A DNA stretch of 64,000 bases. Source: Burkholderia sp. S171 (GTDB lineage Bacteria > Pseudomonadota > Gammaproteobacteria > Burkholderiales > Burkholderiaceae). The notes below the pieces were generated by a model. It did no database searches. It was given only the letters and a program-made list of their open reading frames with translations, and had not been told where the DNA came from. Made by a program: the position numbers and the translations under genes. Position 1 is the stretch's first letter. Each line of letters begins with the position of its first letter. Location of the stretch: the NCBI RefSeq assembly GCF_009766085.1, contig NZ_LMUF01000010.1, positions 62,530 to 126,529 on the forward strand, given 5' to 3'. Below, piece after piece: positions 35,364 to 44,745 of the stretch.

Positions 35364-36491
35364 ATGAAGATCAAAGACTTTCTTGTCGAACGCTGGATGG
35401 ACCGGTACGAGCATGCGGCGCGCTATAACCTCGCTGAAACCTGTGTTGAATCGCTGACGGTGGCGCAATTGCTTGAATTGACGGGCAAGCGCGGCAGCCT
35501 GATCGACGAGCTTCTGCCCATGAAGCTGACCTATGGAGCGATCGAAGGGTCGGACCGGTTGCGGTCCAACATCGCGGCTTTATATGAGCGGCAGGCGCCG
35601 AAGAATATTGTCGTGACGCACGGCGCTATCGGCGGCAATGCACTCGTATACGAAACCCTGATCGAGCCCGGAGACCGTGTGATCGCGGTGTTGCCGACAT
35701 ACCAGCAGCACTATTCAATTCCCGAAAGCTATGGTGCCGACGTGCAGACCATGACGCTGCGCGAAGAGAACGGTTTCCTGCCGGATCTCGACGAACTCCG
35801 CAAGCTGGCAAACCAGAAGACAAAGCTCATCGCCATCAACAACCCGAACAACCCGACGGGCTCGCTGATGGATGAGGCTTTTCTTAAGGAGGTGGTGGCC
35901 ATCGCCCAATCGTGTGGCGCTTACCTCTTGTGCGATGAGGTTTATCGAGGCACGGACCAGGAAGGCTCAGGATTCACCGCGTCTGTCGCCGATCTTTATG
36001 AACGAGGTATTAGTACCGGCAGCATGTCGAAAACGTGGTCGCTGGCGGGACTGCGCTTGGGGTGGATTGCCGGACCGGTCGACCTGATTCGCGCGGTGTG
36101 TATTCACCGGGACTACAACACCATCAGCGTGGGGATGATCGACGATCACCTTGCGTCCATTGCACTTGAGGCCAAGGACAAGATCCTGGCTCGCAACCAT
36201 GCTATTACGCGGACGAATCTCGCGGTACTCGATAACTGGGTCGGCAAGCAGAAAGGGGTATCGTATGTGAAGCCCAAGGCCGCGACGGTGTGCCTGCTCA
36301 AGTTCGATGTCGACATGTCGTCGACGGAATTTTGCACCGCGCTGATCGAGGCGACCGGCGTCATGTTCACGCCGGGTAGCGCGTTCGAAATGGAAGGGTA
36401 TATCCGGGTTGGTTTCGCTAATCCACTCGATGTCCTTCAAGAGGGCTTGACTAGAGTTTCAGACTTCCTTGAGGACATTGAACGCCGGTAA
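35364..36491 (+). CDS. PLP-dependent class I/II aminotransferase
   Basis: The 375-residue enzyme is a fold I aminotransferase: NNPNNPTGSLMDE, then LLCDEVYRG with the cofactor-binding Asp and Tyr, and STGSMSKTWSLAGLRLGW with the PLP Lys223. The compact N-terminus and the QHYSIPESYGADV stretch recall the group containing capreomycidine synthase (VioD), which handles arginine-derived compounds, but that is a weak hint. GGAG precedes the ATG. It is divergent from the deacylase operon, so it probably transaminates an intermediate of the same pathway. The SDR gene follows on the same strand. Confidence 0.86.
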   Translation: MKIKDFLVERWMDRYEHAARYNLAETCVESLTVAQLLELTGKRGSLIDELLPMKLTYGAIEGSDRLRSNIAALYERQAPKNIVVTHGAIGGNALVYETLIEPGDRVIAVLPTYQQHYSIPESYGADVQTMTLREENGFLPDLDELRKLANQKTKLIAINNPNNPTGSLMDEAFLKEVVAIAQSCGAYLLCDEVYRGTDQEGSGFTASVADLYERGISTGSMSKTWSLAGLRLGWIAGPVDLIRAVCIHRDYNTISVGMIDDHLASIALEAKDKILARNHAITRTNLAVLDNWVGKQKGVSYVKPKAATVCLLKFDVDMSSTEFCTALIEATGVMFTPGSAFEMEGYIRVGFANPLDVLQEGLTRVSDFLEDIERR

Positions 36492-36597
36492 GCGAGCGCC
36501 TGCGGCTAGCGGCGGCCACGCTATTTATCGTTGCCCGCACGGTTTCATATCGCGCGTTATGCTGCCAGGTACTCACCTAAGAAGGGAAGGATCATTG

Positions 36598-37458
36598 ATG
36601 ACACATTTTGCTTTCACTGCCGGATCCGTCGCTGTTGTCACGGGCGGTGCTGCCGGTATCGGCCTCGCTGCAGCCAAGCGATTTGCGCAACTCGGACTGC
36701 GCGTCTGCATCGCGGATCTGGGTGCGGACCGACTCGCGCACGCAGCGCAAGAGGTCGCCATCCTGGCGGCCCATGGAGCGGACGATGTCATGGCCGCCGA
36801 GACGGACGTCAGCCGCGTGGAGGACCTGCGTCGACTGGAGGCAGCGGTTCAGAAACGCTTCGGTGGTACAGATATCCTCATGAACAACGCCGGGATTCAA
36901 CCTGGCAGCGCCATGTTCGGTCCGGCCGCTAACTGGGAACGGGTGCTCGATGTCAACCTGTGGGGCGCCATCCGCGGCACCCAGGTTTTCGTGCCTGCCA
37001 TGATCGCGCGCGGCCGACCGGGTGTGATTATCAACACCGGCTCCAAGCAAGGCATCACTACGCCGCCCGGCGACCCGGCCTATAACGTTTCCAAAGCAGG
37101 CCTGAAGGCGTTCACCGAAGCGCTGCAGCACGAGTTGCGTAACACGCCGGATTGCCGGTTAAGCGCTCATTTGTTGATCCCGGGTTTTGTATTCACGGAC
37201 CTTGCAGCTCATGGTCGAACCGAGAAGCCGGCCGGCGCCTGGACGCCTGAGCAAACCGTCGACTTCATGATGGAACGCCTGGACGCCGGCGACTTCTACA
37301 TTCTCTGTCCCGACAATGACGTGCCTCGCTCCCTCGACGAGAAACGCATCCTGTGGGCTGCGGGAGACATTGTCGAGAACCGCGCGCCGCTGTCGCGCTG
37401 GCATCCGGACTACAAGCAGGCGTTCGAGGCGTTCAGTAAGAAAACCGAAAATAAGTAG
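36598..37458 (+). CDS. SDR-family oxidoreductase
   Basis: The 286-residue protein has the loop TGGAAGIG (15-22), NNAG, and the catalytic Tyr162 and Lys166 (YNVSK). The C-terminal part is longer than in most SDRs and ends with a Trp-rich tail (RWHPDYKQAFEAF). I take the ATG at 36598 with GGAAGG seven bases upstream; a longer frame begins within the aminotransferase gene without a ribosome site. It is downstream of the aminotransferase and closed by a good terminator, so it may reduce the keto product of that step. Substrate unknown. Confidence 0.87.
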   Translation: MTHFAFTAGSVAVVTGGAAGIGLAAAKRFAQLGLRVCIADLGADRLAHAAQEVAILAAHGADDVMAAETDVSRVEDLRRLEAAVQKRFGGTDILMNNAGIQPGSAMFGPAANWERVLDVNLWGAIRGTQVFVPAMIARGRPGVIINTGSKQGITTPPGDPAYNVSKAGLKAFTEALQHELRNTPDCRLSAHLLIPGFVFTDLAAHGRTEKPAGAWTPEQTVDFMMERLDAGDFYILCPDNDVPRSLDEKRILWAAGDIVENRAPLSRWHPDYKQAFEAFSKKTENK

Positions 37459-37513
37459 TGATCCTGAGCACTTCGTCCACCACGACGTAGCGCTCGCCAG
37501 CATCGTTGACCTT

Positions 37514-37543
37514 GGGCGCTCTCATGGCAGAGCGCCCAATTTT
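37514..37543 (+). terminator. Rho-independent terminator after the SDR gene
   Basis: A perfect 9-bp GC-rich stem (37514-37522 with 37529-37537) with a six-base loop is followed by AATTTT. It ends the aminotransferase-SDR unit; on the other strand it may also stop the AraC remnant. Confidence 0.8.
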
Positions 37544-37581
37544 CGACAGAGCCGCTCCGTCAGCGTGACCGCCAAAACCGC

Positions 37582-37890
37582 CTATTCCTCCAGATGCGGT
37601 CCCAGTAGCGACAGGTTGGGCCCGGTGTAGAAATCGAAGAGGCTCAAATTGTCTATCGTGTAGCGGGACAGCGAGGCATCGAACGTATCGTCAGGTTGCT
37701 TTGAGGGAGGCCGTATGTCGTAGACGGGACTCATGCGCTCTTGCCAGGCCAGGAAGCTTTGACGAGCGTCGCCCCGCACGCTGAAATTGCTATGCACGAT
37801 GCCGGGCGCGAGCGTCGGCCGCTCTGGTAACAACAAGCGGCTTAGCGGTATAGCGGTGTGTAGCGGGTCGTCGCTCGATGCAGTGCTCAT
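37582..37890 (-). pseudogene. Truncated AraC-family regulator, N-terminal part only
   Basis: The 102-codon frame has a sound start (GGGAA six bases before the ATG) and reads like the start of an AraC-binding-like regulator: NFSVRGDARQSFLAWQERM, then YTIDNLSLFDFYTG. It stops after HLEE, about 200 residues short of a helix-turn-helix. Downstream minus-strand frames do not continue it. It is probably a deletion remnant; a free-standing short protein is less likely. Confidence 0.65.
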
Positions 37891-38069
37891 CGCTGGTTCC
37901 CGTCCAGTTTTGATCCGCCCGATGTGGCTGGAGTTTATGGTGAGCGACTAGCCCGGCAGGAGCGGGTTAGTGCAGGTTGCGAAGCATACCAGTGCTTGCT
38001 CGCCTTAGCTCTCTGCGAACGGCTTGATCGCGAATCAGCGCCTCGAATGCAGATCAAAATCTGGCTGCG

Positions 38070-38912
38070 TCAAAGCCCCAGACAAACCGCCCCGGCCGCG
38101 ACGACCACGCACGCGAGCCAGCGCTTTGCACTGACCGCTTCCCCCAGAAACACTCGCCCGATGAGCACCGCGAACACCACGCTGGTTTCGCGTAACGCGG
38201 ACACCGCGCCCATTGCGCCCGACTGCAACGCCCAGATCACGATGCCATACGCCGCGATCGACACCAAGCCGCCGACGAGCGACGAGCCGATCGCCATGGG
38301 CGCCGCCCGTACTGGTGTCCACAGCGCGGCAAGCCCACGCTTCGCAACGAATAGCACCGGCATCAGCCAATAGAACAGGAACATCCACGCGGTGTAGGCG
38401 AGCGCCTGGCCGCCGGATAACCGCACGCCGATGCCGTCGATCACGGTGTAGAGCGCGATCGTCGCGCCGGTCGTCAACGCGGCCAGCACACCCGTGCGCG
38501 ACACGCGACGCCCCTGTAGCGCGATCGCGATGATGCCGCCCGATATCATCACGATGCCGACCGCGTGCAAGGGGCCGATCGCCTCATGCGCGAAGAGCGC
38601 CGCGCCGAGCGCAACGAGCAGCGGCGAGGAGCCGCGCGCAATCGGATACGCTTGCGCCAGATCGTTGCGGCGATATGACCGCACAAGGGTCACGTTATAG
38701 ACAATATGCACGAGCCCCGATGCGACGATGTACGGCCAGGCCGCGCTGGCCGGCCACGGCGTGAAGAGAATCACGACCATAGAGACCGCCGCGATCGCGA
38801 TGCTCATCCACGTCATGGACAGGAACCGGTCGGCGTTGCCATGCAGCATCGCGTTCCAGCTTGCATGGAGCAGGGCTGCAACGAGGACAAGACCGCCAGT
38901 AAAACTGAGCAT
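38070..38912 (-). CDS. EamA/DMT-family membrane transporter
   Basis: This protein of about 280 residues has ten predicted membrane segments in two EamA repeats (HASWNAMLHG early; RSYRRNDLAQAYPIARGSSPLLVALGA closing the first repeat; LRETSVVFAVLIGRVFLGE closing the second). Members export or import small metabolites. The ATG at 38912 is chosen because the longer frame starts at a TTG with an unconvincing N-terminus; neither has a good ribosome site. It stands alone; the substrate is unknown. Confidence 0.84.
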   Translation of the reverse strand: MLSFTGGLVLVAALLHASWNAMLHGNADRFLSMTWMSIAIAAVSMVVILFTPWPASAAWPYIVASGLVHIVYNVTLVRSYRRNDLAQAYPIARGSSPLLVALGAALFAHEAIGPLHAVGIVMISGGIIAIALQGRRVSRTGVLAALTTGATIALYTVIDGIGVRLSGGQALAYTAWMFLFYWLMPVLFVAKRGLAALWTPVRAAPMAIGSSLVGGLVSIAAYGIVIWALQSGAMGAVSALRETSVVFAVLIGRVFLGEAVSAKRWLACVVVAAGAVCLGL

Positions 38913-39329
38913 GCAATTCGGAACCGGAAAGGGTGCGGAGATTACGCTTCGCGCGAACAAACGCCGCTATTCAGCGACAGGTGCCAGAGATGCCAGAGGA
39001 CTCGACAATGCCGTCCCGTGTTCGCTCGCCGAGTGATGTAGACAACTGGCTGGCAACGCCAGAATGAAGCTTCTGTACGAAGGTTATCTATCTTATGACT
39101 GGCTTACAAACCATAAAAATTGGGTATTCGCGTTAGACAAACTCTCTTGAATAAGGTGGGGATCGCCGTTACTCATCAACCGGTTTGACGTTTCACATGA
39201 CCTCTGAGCAGGCTCGGCGCTCTTAGCAATTTCCACGGGCCATAGCGCCGCCTAGCGCACTAAACTAAATCGCTTGAGACGCTCCGCGCCAAAAACCCTT
39301 TGCGGAGCATCAAGACCAACAAGCCCGTC
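38913..39329. other. 417-base gap between the DMT exporter start and the catalase end
   Basis: Frames here are short and unsupported. It must hold the promoter of the exporter gene, and AT-rich text around 39075-39130 and 39260 would fit. No repeat or dyad stood out. Confidence 0.45.
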
Positions 39330-40436
39330 TTATTCAGGCAGCGGATCGAACGACTTTGGCTCGTGGAACGGACAGCCGTTATGACTCTGGCGGAACTCGG
39401 ACGACATGTGATACGCCGGCTTGCGTGTCCGGTTCACCCCGCCGAGCGGGCGATGAGCGCTTAACCCGTGCCAGGGACTGAATGCCATTCCATCGTCTAC
39501 CGCAGTTGATCGCGCATCTGACCATGCCGGCTGCGCGTTGACCACAATTCGTGCAACAGCCACGTACGGGCTTTCATCCTCGGGCCACTTTTTTGCGGCA
39601 TCCTCAATGGGCATCTTTTCAATGTCAGTGGCAAGTTGAACGCGTAACTCCCACTGACCGCCGCTTGACGCAAAAAACTCATTAACCGATTCGCGCAGGC
39701 CGTCGGGCCGGTCTTTAAGATCGACTGGCGCGTCGACCAGCGCGGTCAAACCGGCCGATACGGGCGCGATGCTGAGCTTGGCGAAGTAGGTGCCGTAGAG
39801 GAGCGGGACCACGCTGTAATACGTCTCTCCAAGGAGGTTGGTTTGCGGGTGCCCACCCAAGCTTTTTAGAGTTCCGCTTTCACCGCCCAGGCCTTCGATC
39901 GCAGCTTCGGCACCGCGTAAAACTGCCGACAGGGCTTGCTTCATACCCGGACCTTTGTCGGTTGTCTTAGCCAGCAGCTTTAGCGTTTTGAGAAATGCCT
40001 TCGGGGTAGACGCGGTAAACGCCGGCGCATTCTGCATTACAAAGTCCTGCGTTGTATCGGATTCGCTTCCTGGCAAACGGGGACCTTCGGCTCCCATGAC
40101 CTTGATCGCGAGACCGCGCGGCGTCGATACGCTGTCTGCCAGCAGGTCACCCGGATTGGCCGAAAACCGCAATACGACGGGATAACTGCCGGGCGTGGCG
40201 AACAATCCCTGAGCCAGTTCTGGCGGGAGCCCGGCGACCACGTGCAACTCGCCTTGCAGCAAACCATGGCTTTTCGCATGCACGCTGCGCACAGCATGGC
40301 CGTAGTCATGCGAAGTGGTATCGAGAATAGTGCGCAACGTTTCCATGAGTTCACGCGTTGTTTCGGCCTCGTCTTCAGGGATCTGCTCGAACGTTGAATC
40401 GTAGGGTAAGGGTTTCACTGCTTGCAAACTTGACAT
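39330..40436 (-). CDS. Small catalase-family (heme) protein
   Basis: The 368-residue protein is a catalase-fold protein of the short kind: VHAKSHGLLQGELHV (active-site His region), VVLRFSANPGD, STPRGLAIKVMG, and DFVMQNAPAFTA, which corresponds to the catalytic Asn region. It lacks the long N- and C-terminal arms of classic catalases, as in SrpA-like catalases, and has no signal peptide. It may decompose peroxide or act as a peroxidase or lipid-hydroperoxide enzyme. GGAG lies seven bases before the ATG. It is divergent from the bacteriophytochrome gene. Confidence 0.84.
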   Translation of the reverse strand: MSSLQAVKPLPYDSTFEQIPEDEAETTRELMETLRTILDTTSHDYGHAVRSVHAKSHGLLQGELHVVAGLPPELAQGLFATPGSYPVVLRFSANPGDLLADSVSTPRGLAIKVMGAEGPRLPGSESDTTQDFVMQNAPAFTASTPKAFLKTLKLLAKTTDKGPGMKQALSAVLRGAEAAIEGLGGESGTLKSLGGHPQTNLLGETYYSVVPLLYGTYFAKLSIAPVSAGLTALVDAPVDLKDRPDGLRESVNEFFASSGGQWELRVQLATDIEKMPIEDAAKKWPEDESPYVAVARIVVNAQPAWSDARSTAVDDGMAFSPWHGLSAHRPLGGVNRTRKPAYHMSSEFRQSHNGCPFHEPKSFDPLPE

Positions 40437-40780
40437 GAGTGGGCTCCGCTATGTGGGACGAATGTGTCCTAAGGGCGAGTTTTGTTTTAATGTCGACCCT
40501 GCAAGCGATGTTCCCGCGCTCAGCAACAACATCATGAATGGGGCGGAGGCTTTATTGGCAGCGGGCGTTATCGGTAGATCGCGCAGATGCATGACCACAT
40601 CGAATATGAAAGGTTGCTATGTTGCATCTATAGGGGCAGACTCAGAGCGGGGCCTTTCCTTACAAAAAAGAATAAGACACAAGCCTCCATTTCACCGCAC
40701 CCCACCATCGCATCGCTACGTAAGTGGCGTTTGCACAACCGCTCCCATCCCAGTTCCACGCGAGGCCGCACGGCTACGCC
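40437..40780. promoter_or_regulatory. Divergent promoter region between catalase and bacteriophytochrome
   Basis: There are 344 bases with no gene. The lower-GC text near the catalase start (gttttgttttaatg) is promoter-like. An in-frame GTG at 40724 could extend the phytochrome by 19 residues. No clear dyad was seen. Confidence 0.45.
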
Positions 40781-42976
40781 ATGCATTCAACGATTGAAAA
40801 CTGCGATCTCGAGTCCATCCATGCGCTTGGCCTGATCCAGGCGCATGGCGCATTAGTGGCATTCGATCGAGCCGGATTGACCGTCGCCCGCTCTGTCAAC
40901 GCGACGTCTTTACTCGGACACGTGCCTGACTTGGGCATGAAGATGAGCGATGCACATTTTGATCAAACCGCGAGAGAGGCCATCGCCCGGCGGCTGGCAC
41001 AACCCGAGCTACTTGAGGAGGGCGTGCCATGTTTCGGAGCGCATCATCGTCGTTTTGAACTTGCAATGCATTGGTCCGATGGTTTGCTCATTGCCGAGTG
41101 GGAAGCGAAACCACTAAGCGCTCCGCCGACCACGCATTACGCCAACCTGGTACAGCAAAGCATTCAGCAACTACAGCGCAGTGCCGCCTCTTCCTTGGCG
41201 CAACTGCTGCAAGTCGCGACCGATGCCATACGCATGCTGACCGGTTTTGATCGCGTCATGGCGTATCAGTTTCTGCCGGATGGGAGCGGCAGTGTGAACG
41301 CTGAGTCCAAGCGTGCCCAACTAGCCTCTTACCTTTATCTACGTTATCCGGCGGGAGATATTCCTGCACAGGCGCGACGTTTTTATGTCCTCAATCCCAT
41401 TCGGCACATTGCAAATGTTGGAGAGGCGCCGGTTCCGATCGAACCTGTTACTGTGCCGGCAAACGGTAAGCCGTTGGACCTTACTCACTCGATCTTGCGC
41501 AGCGTCTCGCCCATTCACATCGAATACTTGAAGAACATGGGCGTCGCGGCCTCGATGAGTGTTTCCATCGTGGTCGATGGCAAACTGTGGGGACTTATCG
41601 CGTGTCATCACATGGAGCCGCGGTCGGTTCCTCATGCGGTTCGCGTGTCCTGTACCGTCCTGACGCAAGTGCTGTCCATCACCGTCGAGCGGAACGAACT
41701 GTCGCAACGCTCAATCGCCGAGCGTCGCATTGACGATTTGCGTGGCCAGGTCGCCAACGCGCTGGCTTCATCGGAAGACGCGACGGCGGCCCTGCTGGCC
41801 GCGAATGATGCAATGCGCGGCCTGATTGGTTGCGACGCGCTGTCGGTCCTGATGGGCCAGCGGGTGGGGTCCTTTCCGGCTAACCTCGACCGCGCGGCTG
41901 CCATCAAGGTGGCCGACTACATGAGCGACCACCACCAGGACTTGCTGGTGACCGACTCCATTTCACGGGATGTACCGGAACTCGACGGGTTGCTCACGGA
42001 GATCAACCATGCCTCAGGCATTCTCGCGATCCAATTGAGCGGCACGCCGGCGATCACGATCATCTGGTGGCGCGCAGAACTCGTTGAAACAGTTCATTGG
42101 GCGGGACAACCCGACAAGCTCACGGCGAGCGGCACCCATGGCGAATACCTGAGGCCACGAAAATCGTTTGAGGTCTGGAAAGAGACGGTGCGTGGCAGCA
42201 GTCGAGCTTGGGACGCGACAGACCGTTTTGCATCCCGTGAACTGAAAGCGATCTTGCAGGAAGTGGCGCTTGATCACATCCGGGTCGCCGAGCGCGAACG
42301 GGCGGCTTTACTGGCAATCATGGGGCACGACTTGCGCGATCCCCTGCAAGCCATCGATATGGTCGTCACGCTGATGGGGCGAGGACTTGTATCGAATGCT
42401 GATGGCGTCAAACGCATCGAATACTCATCGCAGCGCATGCAGTCCCTGATCGCCTACATCCTGGACGTAAGCCGCCTGCGTACGGGTGTGGGCCTGGCCA
42501 TGGACGTTCGCAGCGTAACGCTCGCGCCGCTCCTGTACGCGACATTCGAACGCGCCCAACAAGCGCACCCTGGGGTCGAGATGACCGTGGAGATTGGCGA
42601 CCTTGCAGACTGTCCCGTGGATGGCGACCGTCTAGTACAGGCGCTCTCTAACCTGCTGAGCAATGCCCGGCATCACGGCGACATGCGCTTTCCGATCCAC
42701 GTGAGCGCGAGCCGCAGCGGTACTCAATGCCGTATTGCGATAACAAACCGCATCCCGGCTGGCGCCTCGTTCACGCCCGGGCCAATGACAAGTCCCTTCA
42801 ATGTGACGTCGTCGCGGAACCCCCGGAACAAAACGGGGCTTGGCCTGGGGCTATACATCGCAAACGCGATCACCCTTGGCCTTGGCGGTGCGCTGGAAGT
42901 TGATCGCATCAGTGACGATGCTCGATTCACAATTGTTCTCAACGACAACGCATCATCAACGGGAACGGATCGTTAA
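40781..42976 (+). CDS. bphP: Bacteriophytochrome sensor histidine kinase
   Basis: The 731-residue protein has the PAS-GAF-PHY photosensory core and a histidine kinase. Cys8 (ENCDLESIHALGLIQAHG) is the expected biliverdin attachment residue. The GAF part has GDIPAQ with Asp193, SPIHIEYLKNMG with His246, and ACHHMEP. PHY shows PRKSFEVW. The kinase has His516 in GHDLRDPLQ, an N box (NLLSNARHHG) and TGLGLGLYIAN. It would sense red/far-red light and signal to a response regulator that is not adjacent. The start rests on homology; the ribosome site is weak. No heme oxygenase gene (biliverdin source) is beside it, and its neighbour is a catalase. Confidence 0.92.
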   Translation: MHSTIENCDLESIHALGLIQAHGALVAFDRAGLTVARSVNATSLLGHVPDLGMKMSDAHFDQTAREAIARRLAQPELLEEGVPCFGAHHRRFELAMHWSDGLLIAEWEAKPLSAPPTTHYANLVQQSIQQLQRSAASSLAQLLQVATDAIRMLTGFDRVMAYQFLPDGSGSVNAESKRAQLASYLYLRYPAGDIPAQARRFYVLNPIRHIANVGEAPVPIEPVTVPANGKPLDLTHSILRSVSPIHIEYLKNMGVAASMSVSIVVDGKLWGLIACHHMEPRSVPHAVRVSCTVLTQVLSITVERNELSQRSIAERRIDDLRGQVANALASSEDATAALLAANDAMRGLIGCDALSVLMGQRVGSFPANLDRAAAIKVADYMSDHHQDLLVTDSISRDVPELDGLLTEINHASGILAIQLSGTPAITIIWWRAELVETVHWAGQPDKLTASGTHGEYLRPRKSFEVWKETVRGSSRAWDATDRFASRELKAILQEVALDHIRVAERERAALLAIMGHDLRDPLQAIDMVVTLMGRGLVSNADGVKRIEYSSQRMQSLIAYILDVSRLRTGVGLAMDVRSVTLAPLLYATFERAQQAHPGVEMTVEIGDLADCPVDGDRLVQALSNLLSNARHHGDMRFPIHVSASRSGTQCRIAITNRIPAGASFTPGPMTSPFNVTSSRNPRNKTGLGLGLYIANAITLGLGGALEVDRISDDARFTIVLNDNASSTGTDR

Positions 42977-43489
42977 GCATTGCTTGGCAAGTGAACCCGT
43001 TGTGCAAACCGACATACCCTGCAATCCCCCGCACTAAGCGAAAAATTGCCAGGCAATATCGGGAGGAACTCAATGAGCTCCCGAACGATGTCTGTCATTC
43101 CATAAGCTCTCGACCCTCCACCGCTCTCTTTGATCGAGCACGCATCATTAAGATGCCCTCGGCGTAACCTCATGCCCGCCGACAATTCCCGGAGGCGATC
43201 GTATAAGTTCAAATTTCGATTGGGAAGAACGTTCCAGACGATCGCTATCCAGTTAGCCGATCACCCGGGAAATCATCTATGGACAACGGTTCGCGCGCGG
43301 ATCGTGCGTTGCCGGTCGCTACAAGCACAAATCCACTGTCCGCGAAATGATGATCTTCGAGATCGATCGTGATCTTGAAAACTGGTCTTACTTAGCAAAA
43401 ATTGCGCACTTACGATCCTTCGCAATCCTGCTTACAGGACCTGATTTTCAAGTTGTTTTATCTATTCACGATATCTTTGGGGTGGGGCG
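42977..43489. other. 513-base gap before the second porin, no gene supported
   Basis: Frames on both strands are short and lack ribosome sites. The region from about 43375 to 43485 is AT-rich and must hold the porin promoter and leader. No IclR-type box like those at 10715 or 18066 was found here. Confidence 0.5.
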
Positions 43490-44689
43490 ATGAAGAAACA
43501 AATCCTGGGAATTGCCGCGTGCATGTCGGTGTATGGCGTTGCGCACGCTCAAAGTTCGGTGACGCTCTACGGGCTCCTCGACAATGGCTTCGTGTTCAAT
43601 TCGAATTCAAAGGGTAGCCGCCAGTACGAATTGGGTTCCGGCAACCTGCAAGGCGATCGTTGGGGCTTGATCGGCTCGGAGGATCTGGGCGGTGGGTTGA
43701 AGGCCATCTTTCGCCTGGAGGGCGGCTTCAATATCGATAACGGCACGCTAGGCCAGGGCGGCGCGGAGTTCGGCCGCAAGGCGTATGTAGGACTCGCGAG
43801 CTCCATGGGCACGGTAACCCTCGGCCGCCAGTACGACTTGCTCGGCGACTATGTCGGCAGCTTCGAGTCGGGCAACGCCGAAAAGCTGGTGACGTTGAAA
43901 GAGTGGGGCAGCATATACGGCTCGCATCCGGGCGACATGGACAACCTCGACAACACCAACCGGATCAACAACTCGATCAAGTACGCCAGCCCCAACTATA
44001 GCGGCCTGACCTTCGGCGGCTTCTACAGCTTCGGCGGCAAGGCAGGCGAATTCACGCAGGACCAGATCTATGCTGTCGGTGCGGGTTATGACAACGGCCC
44101 CCTTGCCCTCGGCGTGGCATATGAAAATGCGCGCGACCCGAACTTCTCGGTCTTTGGCACGAATCCCAGCGCGAACTCGCCGACATCGACCTCGGCGCTC
44201 AACATGTCGAGCCCGGTGTATAGCGGGTTTGCGTCGGCGCATACATGGCAGGTCGTCTCGGCAGGCGCCGCGTACAAGATCGGCAACGCGACCATTGGCG
44301 GCGTGTACAGCAACGTTCAGTTCAAGGACATCGGCGCTGAGGCAGGCGCGGGCCTCAATCCGCAGAAGCTGACGGGCACCGCGACGTTCAATATCGGAGA
44401 AATCAACTTCGCCTACCTGGTGACGCCGGCTTTGCAATTGGGCACGGCCTACACCTATACGCGCGGCAGTTCGATCGGCAGCATCTCTGGAGCCAGCTAC
44501 AGCCAGGTCAATCTCGCGGCGAACTATGCGCTCTCCGTGCGCACGGACCTGTATCTCGTCGGCATCTACCAGCACGCAAGCGGGAAGGATTCGACCGGAA
44601 AAACGGCGGTTGCGGCAATCAGCAACCTGTCCAACTCGTCGACTGATGTGCAGACGGCGTTGATCGTCGGTATTCGTCACAAGTTCTGA
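43490..44689 (+). CDS. Outer-membrane porin, Burkholderia general porin family (copy 2)
   Basis: The 399-residue product has a signal peptide ending AHAQSSVTLYG and the barrel signatures DRWGLIGSEDLGGGLKAIFRLEGG, FGRKAYVG and VTLGRQYD, ending in Phe (GIRHKF). It forms a trimeric channel in the outer membrane. It is clearly related to the porin at 18342, but the loops differ. GGGGTGGGG precedes the ATG. It is followed by a GC-rich hairpin and converges on an SDR gene. No linked carrier tells its cargo. Confidence 0.93.
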   Translation: MKKQILGIAACMSVYGVAHAQSSVTLYGLLDNGFVFNSNSKGSRQYELGSGNLQGDRWGLIGSEDLGGGLKAIFRLEGGFNIDNGTLGQGGAEFGRKAYVGLASSMGTVTLGRQYDLLGDYVGSFESGNAEKLVTLKEWGSIYGSHPGDMDNLDNTNRINNSIKYASPNYSGLTFGGFYSFGGKAGEFTQDQIYAVGAGYDNGPLALGVAYENARDPNFSVFGTNPSANSPTSTSALNMSSPVYSGFASAHTWQVVSAGAAYKIGNATIGGVYSNVQFKDIGAEAGAGLNPQKLTGTATFNIGEINFAYLVTPALQLGTAYTYTRGSSIGSISGASYSQVNLAANYALSVRTDLYLVGIYQHASGKDSTGKTAVAAISNLSNSSTDVQTALIVGIRHKF

Positions 44690-44704
44690 TCGTATGGGAA
44701 ACGC

Positions 44705-44727
44705 CGCGCACCGTCATGCGGTGCGCG
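44705..44727. terminator. GC-rich hairpin between the porin and the converging SDR gene
   Basis: A perfect 9-bp stem (44705-44713 with 44719-44727) and a five-base loop lie between the two converging stops. No U tract follows on the plus strand and only GTTT on the minus strand, so termination is plausible but not strong. Confidence 0.5.
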
Positions 44728-44745
44728 ACTCAAGGAACCAAGATA

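Noticed and set aside
43748-44680. 310-codon minus-strand frame opposite the second porin
   Set aside because: Antisense shadow of a porin with intact signal peptide and C-terminal Phe.
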